NCBI RefSeq assembly: GCF_910591885.1
Contig: NC_063276.1
Coordinates: 6,820,001 to 6,884,000 of the forward strand
Reading direction: 5' to 3'
Source of the DNA: Bombus terrestris
Lineage: Eukaryota > Arthropoda > Insecta > Hymenoptera > Apidae
Length of the DNA: 64,000 bases
In this document: in pieces, positions 27,228 to 39,800 of the stretch
How positions within the stretch are numbered: position 1 is the first letter of the stretch
Layout of the letters: each line of letters starts with the position of its first letter
Made by a program: the position numbers and the translations under genes
The notes under the pieces: model-generated
Database searches by the model: none
Told to the model about the DNA's origin: nothing
What the model saw: the letters and a program-made list of their open reading frames with translations, nothing else

Positions 27228-27530
27228 ATATTTAAAAGTTTCGAATAAGATCCTTTCGTGAAAGCTTTATTCTGATAGAATATTATTTTATGTTCATCTT
27301 GCGGTGTCTGAAAAACGACGATTAAATGACAATCATATATCATTCAATAAAAATACCATCTGTATAAGTCCTTTTAATATTTATAACTTCGAATAAGATC
27401 CCCTCGTGACAGATTTATTCTGGATATTATTTTACGCACATTTTTGAGTTTCAAGAGAATAAGCGTGAAATGACAATTATATATTATTCGATGAGTGTTG
27501 CGTCATAAATATCAGTTTAATAATTTTGAT
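27228..27530. repeat. Two tandem copies of a roughly 149 bp unit
   Basis: TCGAATAAGATC occurs at 27241 and again at 27389. It is followed in both copies by TCGTGA, TTTATTCTG, ATATTATTTTA, a TGAAATGACAAT-like block and an ATATATTATTC-like block. The spacing is 148 bases. The copies are moderately diverged. Confidence 0.75.
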
Positions 27531-30060
27531 ATTATGCAATATTTGTCGGTGGGAGCTTGAATTCAATTAAATCTCGCGTTTAAGAAATCTCCGAATTAAT
27601 CTATAACGTAATGCGTGGTCTCGACATTGATGAATAGGGTTGCACCGCTCGGTGACACACACACATACGCGTCGAACAGTCATGAACGTGTTAATTGCCT
27701 TAATCCAGTATTCGCTTGTATCTATATCCTGACGGGGCAGAAGATAAATTACACGCGCGTTGTTTTGGCGCCAATCATGCGAATACCATTTCCTCGATCC
27801 GTCAGATCACCGATTCGTGTTTCCACCCGCAGAACGTCAAAAATAATTCCCAACGATCAACGTTGTTTGTCACTCGTTGTTCGCGTACCATTTGTTCTTT
27901 CACATATCACCGATGAGTAAAGGAGACGTGTAGTACTTACCATTAAATAAATCGTTCTCGGATTATACAATAAAATTAACAAGAAAGCTACAACCTCGTC
28001 GCCATTCTATCTGTCGTAACAAAATTGTTTCCCCCAGATGTCATGTCTGCTTTTTTTTATCAGAACACATTTAATCTTAGGCTCCGTAGGAAGAAAAGTG
28101 AATCCTTATATGTCTTCCATTTTCCTTTATTTCTAACATCAAATGTATTGTTTTAACTCCATCTATTAATGCATTCAATCCAGTAACAAACTAACTGTTT
28201 AAGTACCTTTGTGACGTTTACGAAATAAATATTTCGTAATTACCATATACAATAGCAGGCGAAAGTAAGCTTAAAATCTATGATTGTATGGAATAACTAC
28301 GCTACATTAGTAGTAATTTTGTCACATTGAACATTTTTTACCATGTTGATAACGGTCACCCGTATTATACGGCGAGCAATGAAAGAAAGCTAACAAATTT
28401 ACTAGAATTCTTCGTTGAGCGTAGAATGGGCTGGTTGAAGGATTCCAAACCTCCCGGGATACGATGTTTCAAGACTTTTAAGAGCAGTGGAAAAGTTCAC
28501 GGTTCCTTAAATTGATCAACACTCTCAAGTCATTCGCGAACTCCGTACCAGCTCGAACGCTTTTAAAGTCGAATAATATTTGAATGAATTGGAACACGTT
28601 CGCGAGAGTGGCTAAATATCTGAAAAATTTACAACAGAGCGATTCCCTTCTGAGAGTCCCAAGCCTGGGCGGACTCTTTTTCGTTTGCCGACTTCCGGCC
28701 GCGTTTCTTTCCACCCCTTTTTGACGCGTACTAGGCAACTTCGTTCCCGTCGCTACTTTTCCTCCGTTTTAACTTCATCTTCTCACTGTCCTCGCTTCTT
28801 TTCGCTTCGACAGAGAGAGAGAAAGAGAGAGAAAGAAAATCCCCTTTGCCGGATCTGTTACACCAGAAAATCCTGTTCCGAGGTTTGTCCCGCGTTGAAG
28901 AAAAACGAAGCTGACTTCATGACCGTTATCCCTCTTAGCTGGCAGATAACGAGCAAATTAAAATGCATTTTTCCGCCGCTCTTTTAAAGCCGCTCGCAAT
29001 ACTCGCCACGTAAATCAGTCTTTGTGCGAGTCGTTTAAATTCACATAGTGTTTTGTCGGTAATTCTGATTCCCGTGACCGAGTAATTAATGATGATGCAA
29101 AGGTTGTAGTATTCAGTGAAAAATCTAACGAAGGTAATTACAAAATCAAGGGAGGATACGAATGCCGTGGAAACAGTTTCTCGCAGTTATACGACGATAG
29201 TAGAGATACATCTCGGATGGAAACGGTCACGATCCTGTTCAGAGATCCAAGAACACGCAAATTTTTCTGGGAACTCGATTCATATTCGTGTTATTACGTA
29301 GAGGCGGTGGAATTTTATTTCTCGACAGTCATTCGCACAATAAAAGCACATCAAAGGGTATCTCATGGTATTCGTGGAAGAGCTTTTTACGGCTCGGATT
29401 ATACATCTTGAACGATCGAGACTCTATAACTGCCTTTAAATTTACGCTTTGATATTTCTGTCCATTTTCATCGGCGATTTTTTTAAGAGAAGAATAAGAA
29501 AAAGAGAAGAATGAAAACGAGTTTGATGCGATAGTGCTAAGCCAATTATGCACTTTACATACGATAAGTTGCTTTTATATAAGAACATATTATCGAGAGT
29601 AGTGCGCTTGGCTTTTATAAATTCTATCGCTTTAACCACCGAGATTTCAACTTTGCCAGGCTTCCAACTTTGAAAGAGTATTTCGAGCGGCACAAAGGTA
29701 GCATTATAAACGTGGTAATCGGATGGCGTGTGTAAATCTTGGGCAATCGATGGATGGATTCAGCGAACCAGATGGAACAGCGAATTCCACTCTTTTCGTC
29801 TCGTGTCAAGAAGCACTTAAGAACAAGCGTTGACGCGGAATCGATCGCTTACACGGCGGCAGGAACTTTGTACACGATTCGGCCAATTCGTTGTGTTCGT
29901 TTGTAAAGTGTCGCCACTGCTACCTATGACACGCTGCCTCGATAAAGGGAACAGAGTCGCAGGGGCACCTGACAGCGAAACATTTATCCTCCGGGGCGAA
30001 AAGATAGAAAACTTGGGCAGGGATAAAAATTGCCTGCCATTCTGGAGGAAGTATACTACC
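27531..30060. other. Non-coding, no gene recognised
   Basis: Contains the GA-rich repeat at 28812. A Tc1-like end resemblance occurs at 28199-28240 (TAAGTACCTTTGTGACG). Chance frames on both strands reach about 100 codons. Confidence 0.55.
28812..28839. repeat. GA-rich microsatellite
   Basis: Imperfect GA/GAAA repeat, purines only on the plus strand. Confidence 0.85.
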
Positions 30061-30460
30061 GCCCATAAGTATTTGGACACCTGGTGCAATTTGATCAAAA
30101 GCTTGATATCTTTGTTATATTTCCAACATTATCTATTGTACATTTGGTTGGCAACAACAAAATCCTTCATTCGATAAATATTACTTGTAGTTGAATATTA
30201 TATACTATAATTTATATTGGACACCATATAATAGTTAAAGAGAAACAGTCAGAAATTGCCAATGTTAAATTGACAAGTGTCTGATTTATTCTAGAACATT
30301 CTACTTCGTTACATTCGCTGTACGATTCGATCATCGTTTATTCCACATAAAATCTTTTTAACGTCACGAAATTAGATACATTAGAGTCTGAAAATACAAT
30401 GAAACACGAAAAATATAATAGATAATTGATTATTTGAGTACTTTTGTGATTTCTATGAAA
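30061..30460. mobile_element. Tc1/mariner-like remnant (about 400 bp)
   Basis: The left edge GCCCATAAGTATTTGGACAC is typical of Tc1-like element termini in animals. The right edge near 30434-30455, TTTGAGTACTTTTGTG, resembles the inverted left end (TGTCCAAATACTTATGG). The interior lacks a transposase frame. Related ends or interiors are seen at 28199-28240, 36679-36850, 61367-61390 and perhaps 7848-7890. Confidence 0.5.
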
Positions 30461-30802
30461 TATACAACTAAATATTTTGTAGCTTTTTCATACATTCTCG
30501 GATTTTATTTAAATTTTTATCAGTATAGCGCTCTCGTTGCGGTGCCAATGAAATTTCCAGATATTTTAGGTAACACATACAATATACAGCTTTGTATGAC
30601 GTATGATATATTCACAAATTTCTACAGTTCTTCAAATTTTCGTGCAAGTTACGTATTTTTGCGATAATTCGAATCTGTGTACGTTCAACTTTCTCTCATT
30701 CAATCTCAAATAAATTCCAAAATAATCTTGAAGCTCCTAGTGCACGGAATAAAAACCAGCTTTGTCCGATCCACTAATTTAGACTGGGAATAACGATGAA
30801 AA

Positions 30803-31282
30803 ATGAGGGCGAGTCGATATCGTTGCGTTGGAAGGGAAACCAGCGACTTTGGTGATCCTCGAATACTATGGCTCTACAGACTGGAAGCGTTACGAATTAT
30901 AATTTCCGGGCACGCGACAGCAAGCCGATCCTACGGATTACTAGCAACGACAGTGTGGTCAGCCGAGCATGCACACGGTGCTCTCGCCGACCAAGGGGTG
31001 GGAGCTTGGTCGGTTCGTACCGTGAATTTTAACCAAAAGGGGGATTTACCTCTCGCCACTCTCGTTGCGCTCCAGTCTTCACCTTTCCGTGCTTTGGAAT
31101 TTCCGCTCGATAGCCGAGCTTTGATTCGCCCCGCCACCCCGTCCACCTCTTTACCCTGTTCTTATTGTTCTCTGCAATTCCTGCTTCACCCTCTTGCTGC
31201 CGATAATTATCTGTCGAGCAACGGTACTGTTAATGTACCTTTCCAATTTGTTATATTTTCTTCGTACTTCCGACCGTGTTGA
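30803..31282 (+). other. Longest uninterrupted open frame, probably not a gene
   Basis: This is a 159-codon frame with an ATG start in a locally GC-richer patch. The product has no motif, membrane segment or repeat that I recognise, and it is rich in Ser, Arg, Ala and Leu as expected from GC-rich random sequence. Part of the opposite strand is open as well (30931-31146). No clear splice sites flank it. I list it only because it is the longest frame in the window. It may mark a GC-rich regulatory patch rather than a protein. Confidence 0.12.
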
Positions 31283-32060
31283 GGATTTAAGATCGACTAC
31301 GACAGCGAACTTTCAGTTTGTCCAGTTTGATAACACAGTTCTTGACTGTTACTGTGGTTACCGATACTTTTAAATATTTTAGAATGATTGAAATAGGATT
31401 TCTATATCGATAAATATTTAATCTCGAGACCAAATCAAATCAGAAAATATATGAATTTTCGCATTGTTCTTCTATGAAGGACGGGAAACATGGATTATTA
31501 CTATATGTGTTTTACTCTTAGTCTTCGTATTCAAGATCAACAAAAATCACACTAAAATTATTGGAATTCTTCGTAGTGTGAACGATAAATCTAGTTAACC
31601 CGAGTTCGATTTACGATTATTTAATACGGACGAAGAACTGTGCAGTGTTTATTTTCTAATTCATGATTGAAAGTCTTGGGTACGGCGAATTAACTTTGCG
31701 AGATCTAGAGGCAGACAGGGCAAACATCCTTAAAGAAAGAGCGAAAGCTTGCTGTTCCTTGCAACAGGATCCCCGGTCTCGTTCAACATGCAAACACGGC
31801 CGGCTTGGACGGTTGTTTGCGTTCTCGAGTGCAACTTGTTGCGTATCCCAATTTCTTTCGCGAGCTCTTCAAAGCTTGTCGCGGACTATTCTTCGCGTTA
31901 ATGTGAATTTCAATGCGAGGAAAGCATGATTACAAAGCGACGTCAAGCGTGGCTGCCGGTTTTGTTCGCCGACAAGGTGTTTATTCGCTTTTCGTCGCGT
32001 TCGATTCGATTTTGCTTTTAACGAGACATCAGTAAAATAACGAAACTGTAGTTAGAATTT
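31283..32060. other. Non-coding, no gene recognised
   Basis: AT-rich, with one 88-codon chance frame (31663-31929). Nothing else is seen. Confidence 0.5.
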
Positions 32061-32470
32061 ATAACAGGATATCTCACGAGGAATTAAATTTATTAAAAAA
32101 AGTTTTCACAAAAGATATTTAATTCGAAAGAGGTCATCGTATAGCGCAACTCTTTTGTAAATCAAATAGCGGGGGAGATTTTATGGATAACTTCGTTCCT
32201 TTAAATAGAACCATATATTTTTCAACACGTAAGTCGACCCATCTCTGCATTCGCTATAGAAAAGTATTAATTTATGTCGAAAAATTATTAGTTTAGCAGA
32301 TATTTGAACCTTAATCTATCAAATTTAACTTATGAAAGACAGGATACGACGCGAAGCGATATTCTTGTATTTACATTGTCTTTATCTTGTTAAAACACCT
32401 TTTTGATAACTTTAATCCCTCATGATATATTCTGCCGTTTCTAGTTAAACGAAACCATCCTGTATATATA
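32061..32470. mobile_element. Putative non-autonomous DNA transposon remnant (about 410 bp)
   Basis: The left edge is ATAACAGGATATCTC and the right edge is AACCATCCTGTATATATA. The inverted right edge begins TATACAGGATGG, matching the left edge over about 10 bases. Size and ends resemble the element at 22393, although the interiors do not align by eye. No coding capacity is present. Confidence 0.4.
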
Positions 32471-35400
32471 ATTCTCAATGTACTTTAAAATTTACTATTA
32501 TTTATGTGTTCTTATAATAAGTAAATTTACGAAAGTAAATAATTTACTTTTTAAGAGTTGAATACTAATCATGAATTTGTGCAATGGAAGTAAGAACATT
32601 CAAAAAACGGAATTGATCGATTTAACTGTGAAATACCCTTTGCTAGTGCACTAATATTAGATATTGTGAAACAGGGTCCTGGAATACTAATTAAATAGAG
32701 AGAACGATTGCTTCTGAAATTTCCAATCGAATGATCAACGAAGGACGACGGCAGATGAAATCAAATAATTATGGAAATTTAATGAAACGTGCAATTTATG
32801 TTTAACGCAAACAAAGCATTAATATCGACATTTGATGTACCGCCAATTAATCTAAAACTCTGTAAATAATATCTAACCAATCGCTAGATCAAAATCATTT
32901 ATAACGTATATACATATAATATATAAAAACAATCGATGAATGTTTAATGATTTGGATGAACTCTTGATGACATTTTCCTGTCTGGATGTTTCTTAGAAAC
33001 GATCTCTCCCGACGACACGACACGCTAAAGAGACACCATTGAAACGTGAACTTGCACTCCCCGGCGGTTTCTCGGCAAACCCGACGAGCATAGTCGGAAA
33101 AGTTTCTTCTAGTAAGCAGAACGTAGACAGCGTCTCGGTGTCTTTGTCTGGAGAACAGAACACTCCATTTGTGAGCTGCGATTGACCTCGATAATTGTGC
33201 CGGCGAAGCACGTTATAATCTTATGAATAGGTTTCATGTAACTCGACCGTACCTAAAGGCGCCCGAGCTTGTAGCCGAGAAATGGAGTAACGAAGTGAGA
33301 AGTTGAGCAAACAAAACGGTTAAAACGCAGGCAGAAAAAAGACATGAAAGGAAATGTTTGATGGGAACAAAAAGGAATAGAAAGATCGTATATCATAAAA
33401 ACAATAAAAATTCCTACAAAAGACATGGAGATCAAGTGTTAAAACACATTGTCAAGATAGCCTATAGTTCTTAAAATAGTAACGTCTAAATTTCTTTTAG
33501 TATCCCAAAAGTCGAAAAGACATGTTTTCTACTGTTCTATGTTTTTCTACTAATCCATTTACTTTTAAAAAAGTTCCAGACGATCGGTCATCGTAACTTC
33601 TAATTATAGGAAACTATTTTGTTATTTAGACATAAAAACAGTAAATATGCAAAAGCTATAATGTTACTTGAGATCTATCAAATCTATTAATCTGCTGCAT
33701 CAAACAATCTAAAGTCTACTTAAGCTGTAAAATACACACTGAAGAATTAATTAAGCACTAGCGACCTAAGGGTGAAACAGCGCGAGGCAAAGTGTTTGTG
33801 ATCGGTAAGAGAAATAGTAGAAAAAAGAGTGTGTTTCGCGGTTGTAGGTGGAGAAAGACGAAATAAAAGGACGGCTGACGTGGAGACTGAAGGGAAGGCG
33901 GCAGGAGGAAAGGGTGGAAAATTCGCGAGCGTATTTCAAAGAAGAAAGGAATACGTTGCACAACTATATTGTGGCGGTTAATAATCACCGTCATTAAAAT
34001 GCGAGCAGTTGCCGGTATGCGGCCGTAGTGCAAATTGAAAAGGTCTCGCAGGGATCGTGAACCGGCTCGCAGAAATGACTGGAAAAACGAAAAACGAGAA
34101 GATGGCTGGGTCGAAGGGAGTGGAAAGGAACTAAGTAGGCGAGGATGTGAAAACGGGAGCCGCCACGTAACTTCTAAAGTATTTTCTGAGCCAGGACTTT
34201 TTTAACTGACTCTTTCTCCACCTCCGTTGGTTTCTACCCTCTGTAGGTCTTCACGTCCCTCCCCCCATGAATATTCATGCTCGCGAACATGCGTGAACCT
34301 ACATTCCGACTTGAGAGCGTGTTCCTCGTGTAACAAATTTTTGTGCCTTCGACGGTTTCCTTTACTACTACTGCCACTATGATTTTATTCTTTGGAATTT
34401 AATTCCCTTTTCTCGCCGTACAGGTATTACTATATAGATAGAACTTTAACAACGGACAATTAACAGAGGGCACGCGTGAACGAGTAACTGTGGAGAACTT
34501 TTAAGGGACAGACCATGATTTATTTGCTGTTACAGTTGCGTGTTGTTCTCTGGATTTGTGTTACTCATGGTGTGTAGTAGCGACATAGATTAACCCTTAA
34601 AAAAGAGTTTTGTTTTTAACAATAGAGGTAATATTTAATACAGTGGTAATTTCCATACGAAGCACCCTGTACAGTACTTTGATCAAGTTTGAGAAATAAT
34701 ATAGGTTCATAATAATTTCTAAAACAGTGGGGTCAGAGAAGTTATAACAACTTAGCAATCTTCCCAGAAATTACTCTGCTACGTTTGTGCCATTACTCTA
34801 AAAAGAATTAATTTATCCTCCAAATATTAAGCAGTGGTTCTACTCTAATTTTACTGCGTTTGTCACACATTATACGAGGAAAATTGGAAAGCAGGAATGG
34901 GAAGTGGGAAGAAACTGGAACGTTGGTGAGAACCATAAACTCTTGATTCTTTTGTACGGTTACAGAAGAACGTTGCATCTATATTCAGATAATAATACCG
35001 TTATCCCCGCCATTATCGTTATCGCCGTCTATGTTTCTTTTCCTTATTCCCTCGTATAAGATAGAATTTAACTGTGAACGCAAAAATGAGACTTTACTCG
35101 CAATGAGGCGGGAAACAAAGTGTTCAAAACGATACGTACGGCTTTTAGGTAACTCGCAGTAGTATTTACTTTTTCCACGATCGAGATGGACGTTCTATTC
35201 TCGACCTTAATAACCTTTGTGACATTCAAAGGAACTTGAGCGTCGCCGACCTTAATGACTGTGAATTTTCCATGAAATAATTATACATAACTACATACAC
35301 GAGATAAATAATTACATACTCGTAAAGTTTTGTAATTGTGAATTTTTATACAAAATAATGTGTTTGGTTTTTCATTTGATAAATATGCATCAGCTTCTGC

Positions 35401-36678
35401 GGTGTTTAGTTTAATTTTACAAATTATACTGCAGGAATTTTCTTGGGAGTCTAATTTGCGAACCTGCAACTAGATTGCTAAGGGTCAACAAACTACAGCT
35501 TTTAATCGCATCATTTTAAAACACATTCTGTAGTTTCCAAAGGAAATCTAAGTTAGAGAAATTACTAAACCAACTTTAATCGTGTTTTGTTTTAATTTCC
35601 AAAGGAAGAGTTAATCGATGAGAAAATTACAAAAAGAAATACATGTTGAGATTCTAAATTTATTATTTACATTTATCAATAGATAATATGAAACTCTGAT
35701 TCTACAAAAATGTATTAACTTAAAGTTTTTCTCGACGAATTGTCGAACAACCTAATATCACAGATAACGATCTTCTTTAATTCAAGTAAATTCAATTCTC
35801 AGCACGGTTTCTTTGCCTCCAGATGTAATTAAGCTTTCGAACAGGTACTAGAGGTATTAAAATAAGGCACGAATTCGCTATAGATCTAGACAAAAAGCAG
35901 CCGATGCTTTGTTATCGGTTTCACGACTCGATCTCAAAGGAATATCGTTTCATGGAGGATGTTTCAAAGAGAAATCGTTAGGCTTGAAAATCAGCAACAA
36001 GGCTCGAAATAAGGCGACCTGAATAGTTTCTCCACCCTCGTTCTATTGTAACATAAACCTTTTGAATGCTTGCCTTCTGAACACATCTTTGCAAGACTTT
36101 CTGGAAATTACACTCCGATAAAATTTCAACCCAACGTAAAAAGCAGCTAATTCTTATTTGCCTCATCCATTCGCTCGAATCTAAAAGCGTAGAAAAAAAG
36201 CAAAAAGGAACGAAGTTAAGAACGTGCGGAAGTTTCATTCCATGTAGAGACACTTGGCTGCACCGGACGTTATCTTACGTCGAACATAATGCAACCCTCC
36301 CTGGAGCTACTTCATCGCCTGGTAAAAACATCCCGCTGTATCAGCCGCGATACACACACGTCGTCTAGATAAATTCAGACCTCGATGGGAGGAAACCAGT
36401 ACAAAGGGTTAACTCGACAAAACAAAACTGAAAAGCGTAAGCAGTCGCAGAGGGAGAAAAGAAAACTCTTAACCTGGTAAAAAATCTCGTGGACGTGGCA
36501 GTTCTAGAGACACGGCTATCCAGAGAATAAGATAAGCGTATAACTCATTGGCGAGGCGATTCTTCTCTGGAAATATGTGCTAATTATACAGAATGTCATA
36601 AAACAGCGGAACAATAAAAATAATTTATGTACGAAAATGTCATTGGAAGCTTCTTTTCCAAGTTATAAGTAATTTCAT
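32471..36678. other. Non-coding, no gene recognised
   Basis: AT-rich, with a purine-rich patch at about 33.78-34.15 kb and an isolated GCACCCTGTACAG near 34661 that resembles a transposon end but has no partner nearby. Confidence 0.55.
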
Positions 36679-36850
36679 TTGACGATGGAAATATATATAA
36701 GGAAATTAACGAATCAGCTGATGATCACCAGAAATTGTCAATAATTATCGAATTGTAAATTTCGTCTAATAAGAAATCAATGTTGGATTGAAAAGTGTCT
36801 GACCTTTGCTGGGCTACTCTACTTTATCGTATGTACCGCACATACATTAT
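36679..36850. mobile_element. Second copy related to the Tc1-like remnant at 30.1-30.4 kb
   Basis: CAGAAATTG at 36729 and AAGTGTCTGA followed by CTACTCTACTTTATCG at about 36799-36835 parallel CAGAAATTG at 30249 and AAGTGTCTGA with ATTCTACTTCGTTACA at 30275-30315. About 40 extra bases separate the blocks here. Ends are not resolved. Confidence 0.4.
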
Positions 36851-39800
36851 CCCATTGCATTTACTTCATGTATACAACATTTATACATATATATATAAGA
36901 ATACAAACTCAGATGTGTTTGCAAGCATAAATTATATGATCAGCTTCCACACCTTAGCATAGCACAAGATTGAAAGTATAACTGCAAGTTTTAATAAATT
37001 TCTAACAACGATCTTAACACCTATGAACAGGAACGTATATAAAGGCCAATGTAATCGATGAGGTATCTTTTCTACATAGTTACCAGACATATTTCAACGA
37101 AGAGTAAAGAATGGAAAGTGATGCGTGGCAATGGAGAGACGGCATTTTAAGTAGAACAAGACACGCGCGGCCATCAGTGTAGGTAGAAGGTTGGCCGTGT
37201 TTGCGCGTCAACGTACAGCTATTTATACAGCGGTCGCATCCAAAGGTCCTCTGGATCACGCGCTGGCACAGCCTGAAGCAAGGCAGACGGATTGGGGTCG
37301 AAAGTCGTGTACTTAGCTTAATTAATAAAGCTCGCGGCCCGAAGCTGCCACTTTTTCCCCCTCTCGCCCACGTTAGCTGGGAACTGTTGCCACCCTATTG
37401 TTTCTACTCTCCATCTCCCTCTTTCTCTTGCTTTTGCTCTTTCTTCTCTTCTCTATGTCCCCGTTCGCCCGCCTTTGTTTGTCCATTTATCTTCGAGCTT
37501 TTAGTACGCTGTGCCAAAGCTGCTATCGGATATCTTTCACGATCTTAATTGTTAATTTATCTATTTGCTCGATTTCACGGGAACGACGTTTACCCTGAAC
37601 TCGTTGTCGATCATTTCATCGAATGCATTTGCGTAATTCGCGGTGTGTACAAGTTCTAAAGAACGAGTATACACGGCATCCAAGTATTCGAATGTTTGTA
37701 GATATTTTCTATGAATATGTTATGCGACTTATACAAAATGGATTTTGAAATTAGCATTGGTTATATTGATAAAGTTTAAAGCAATTTTGAAAATGTGTAT
37801 AGAAGGTACAAAATATTTAGTACACATATATATTTCACAGAAATCATAGAAGTATTTAAATATTAATTTTGTACTAAATATATATTTATTTTAACTTTTA
37901 TATACATTTTCAGATCGGTTCGGAACTTTACCAAAGCAAATAGTTACGAGGGTCCTGTCTCGAAATTTCAATACGTTTTGTACAACATATAAAATATACA
38001 GATAAAAGTTTGGTATAGTATAAGTGTTCGAATACTTCCATAAGCACATTCGAATCGGCGGGATTAAAAGCAACAAAGCCTCGACAAGATTTAACCGATT
38101 TTCCGATGATATTTGCATCCGTGTGGGAAACGGCTAAACGTTGGTAATAATTTCCGCTGGAAACACTGGCGTTCGGGAGTTTTTACGGAAAACAAGAGTG
38201 CGAATCGATTCTCCGCGGTGTATCACACAGCGAGATCAAAAACAGGTCGAACACCAAGAAGCATCAATCGTGAAATGTTTGATCGCGTTACCGGCTGGAT
38301 TTTTCGAGTGTACCGTAAACTCAATCGGCCGATTAATCATGTGAAAGCGCGCGTAAATCGTCAATCCGATCACATTGACACTCTTCTTCCCTGATCGGTG
38401 ATTCGAAAACATCAGTTAACAGAGAGAAAGGAGGGAAAAGGAAATATAGAATGCCGGATCGTGCCATCATCGAGAGTGTTCGTTGCGTTTTATTTCTCGC
38501 GTGACTGGTGATTCTTTCGAAATTCCTCGTTTTCGCCCAGTGGTGTTTCTGCGAAATCTGCGAAATTTCAGCTACAAAAAGAGAAAGAGGGATACAATGT
38601 TGGAAATCGAGGATAGAGAAGAGACGCCGCGAGCAAAGGAGGGGGAATATGGCGGCTGGTGAAACGAGGCGTACACCGGACGAGACAAGGGTTTGCAATT
38701 TTGATGGGTAGATCCGAATCGTGACCATGAAGCTGATGGGAATCTCTGACAGTTCGTGGGTCAGCGTTTTCACGAGGATTTAAGCACTCGTCCTGTCTGG
38801 TCCTGTGACGTTTTCGTAGAACACGATTAAATTACTCGATTAAATTAAAAATTGCTCGTCCGCATAAAGACAAGAGGAGATTCGTGACGTTCATAACGCA
38901 ATGCCGCTTTACATTTTAATGGCATTTCGTACGCGTCTGTACACAGTGTACCGCTAGATAGTCGTATACCGCGACATGGAATAGAATTCGAAACTTGAAA
39001 GCGCGGAACCGTCCATAGGTAAGAAACTTGTGCGTTCAATGGATATTAATTAATTTTGGAATTTCGCGAGAAATATACAGCAAATTCGAATAGTTTCCTG
39101 TCAAAGTGTGGTGTTATTGAAATTATTTTGCATTATTTAATTTGAATTTCATAACACAGCGCAGATCGAGAGCACTAGAACGTTCCAGGTATTAAATTAC
39201 ATCCAATGGAATTTCATTAACTTCAAATGTTGAACAGCGACGCTAATTTAAAAGTATTAAACGTGCTACTCTAATCTTATTAGCGAACTCCTTCAGTACT
39301 CCATTATATTTATAATCGTCCTGCGTTCGCGTTAATATCTTGAAAAGGAGGTTGCATCCGGAATAACCCAGTTTTAATCATATACATACGTATATACGAT
39401 TAATTATTTACAAGTTAAATTCGAATCAATTCTTGTTCGAGTTTACCAATTTCATCTATTATTATCCGATACTCGCAATGTATACTTTGTGAACTAGTCT
39501 TAATACACAGAATAAATAAAGATCGGATTTCGATAATGGTACCAGACATTTGTGGCTTGGTAGTAGCATTAGCCTCTCGCACTTGAAAGTAAAAGGCATT
39601 AGTGATTAAACGTTACTAACTAATTGTTCGATCATTTTGTGCAAGGCTTTTGTACGATATGCTTCATGTTCATATATCAGAAAATCTCAGAAATATATTA
39701 TATATAAATCAAGTTAAGAAAATTGCTCTAAATTAATTGAAATATCTCCGAGGTCCTTTAACAGGTAATTCAAGCTTATGACTTACCAATTCCATGAAAG

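Noticed and set aside
38333..38773. 146-codon minus-strand frame
   Set aside because: It overlaps open plus-strand frames in a GC-richer patch, shows no recognisable motif, and its length is within chance for this window.
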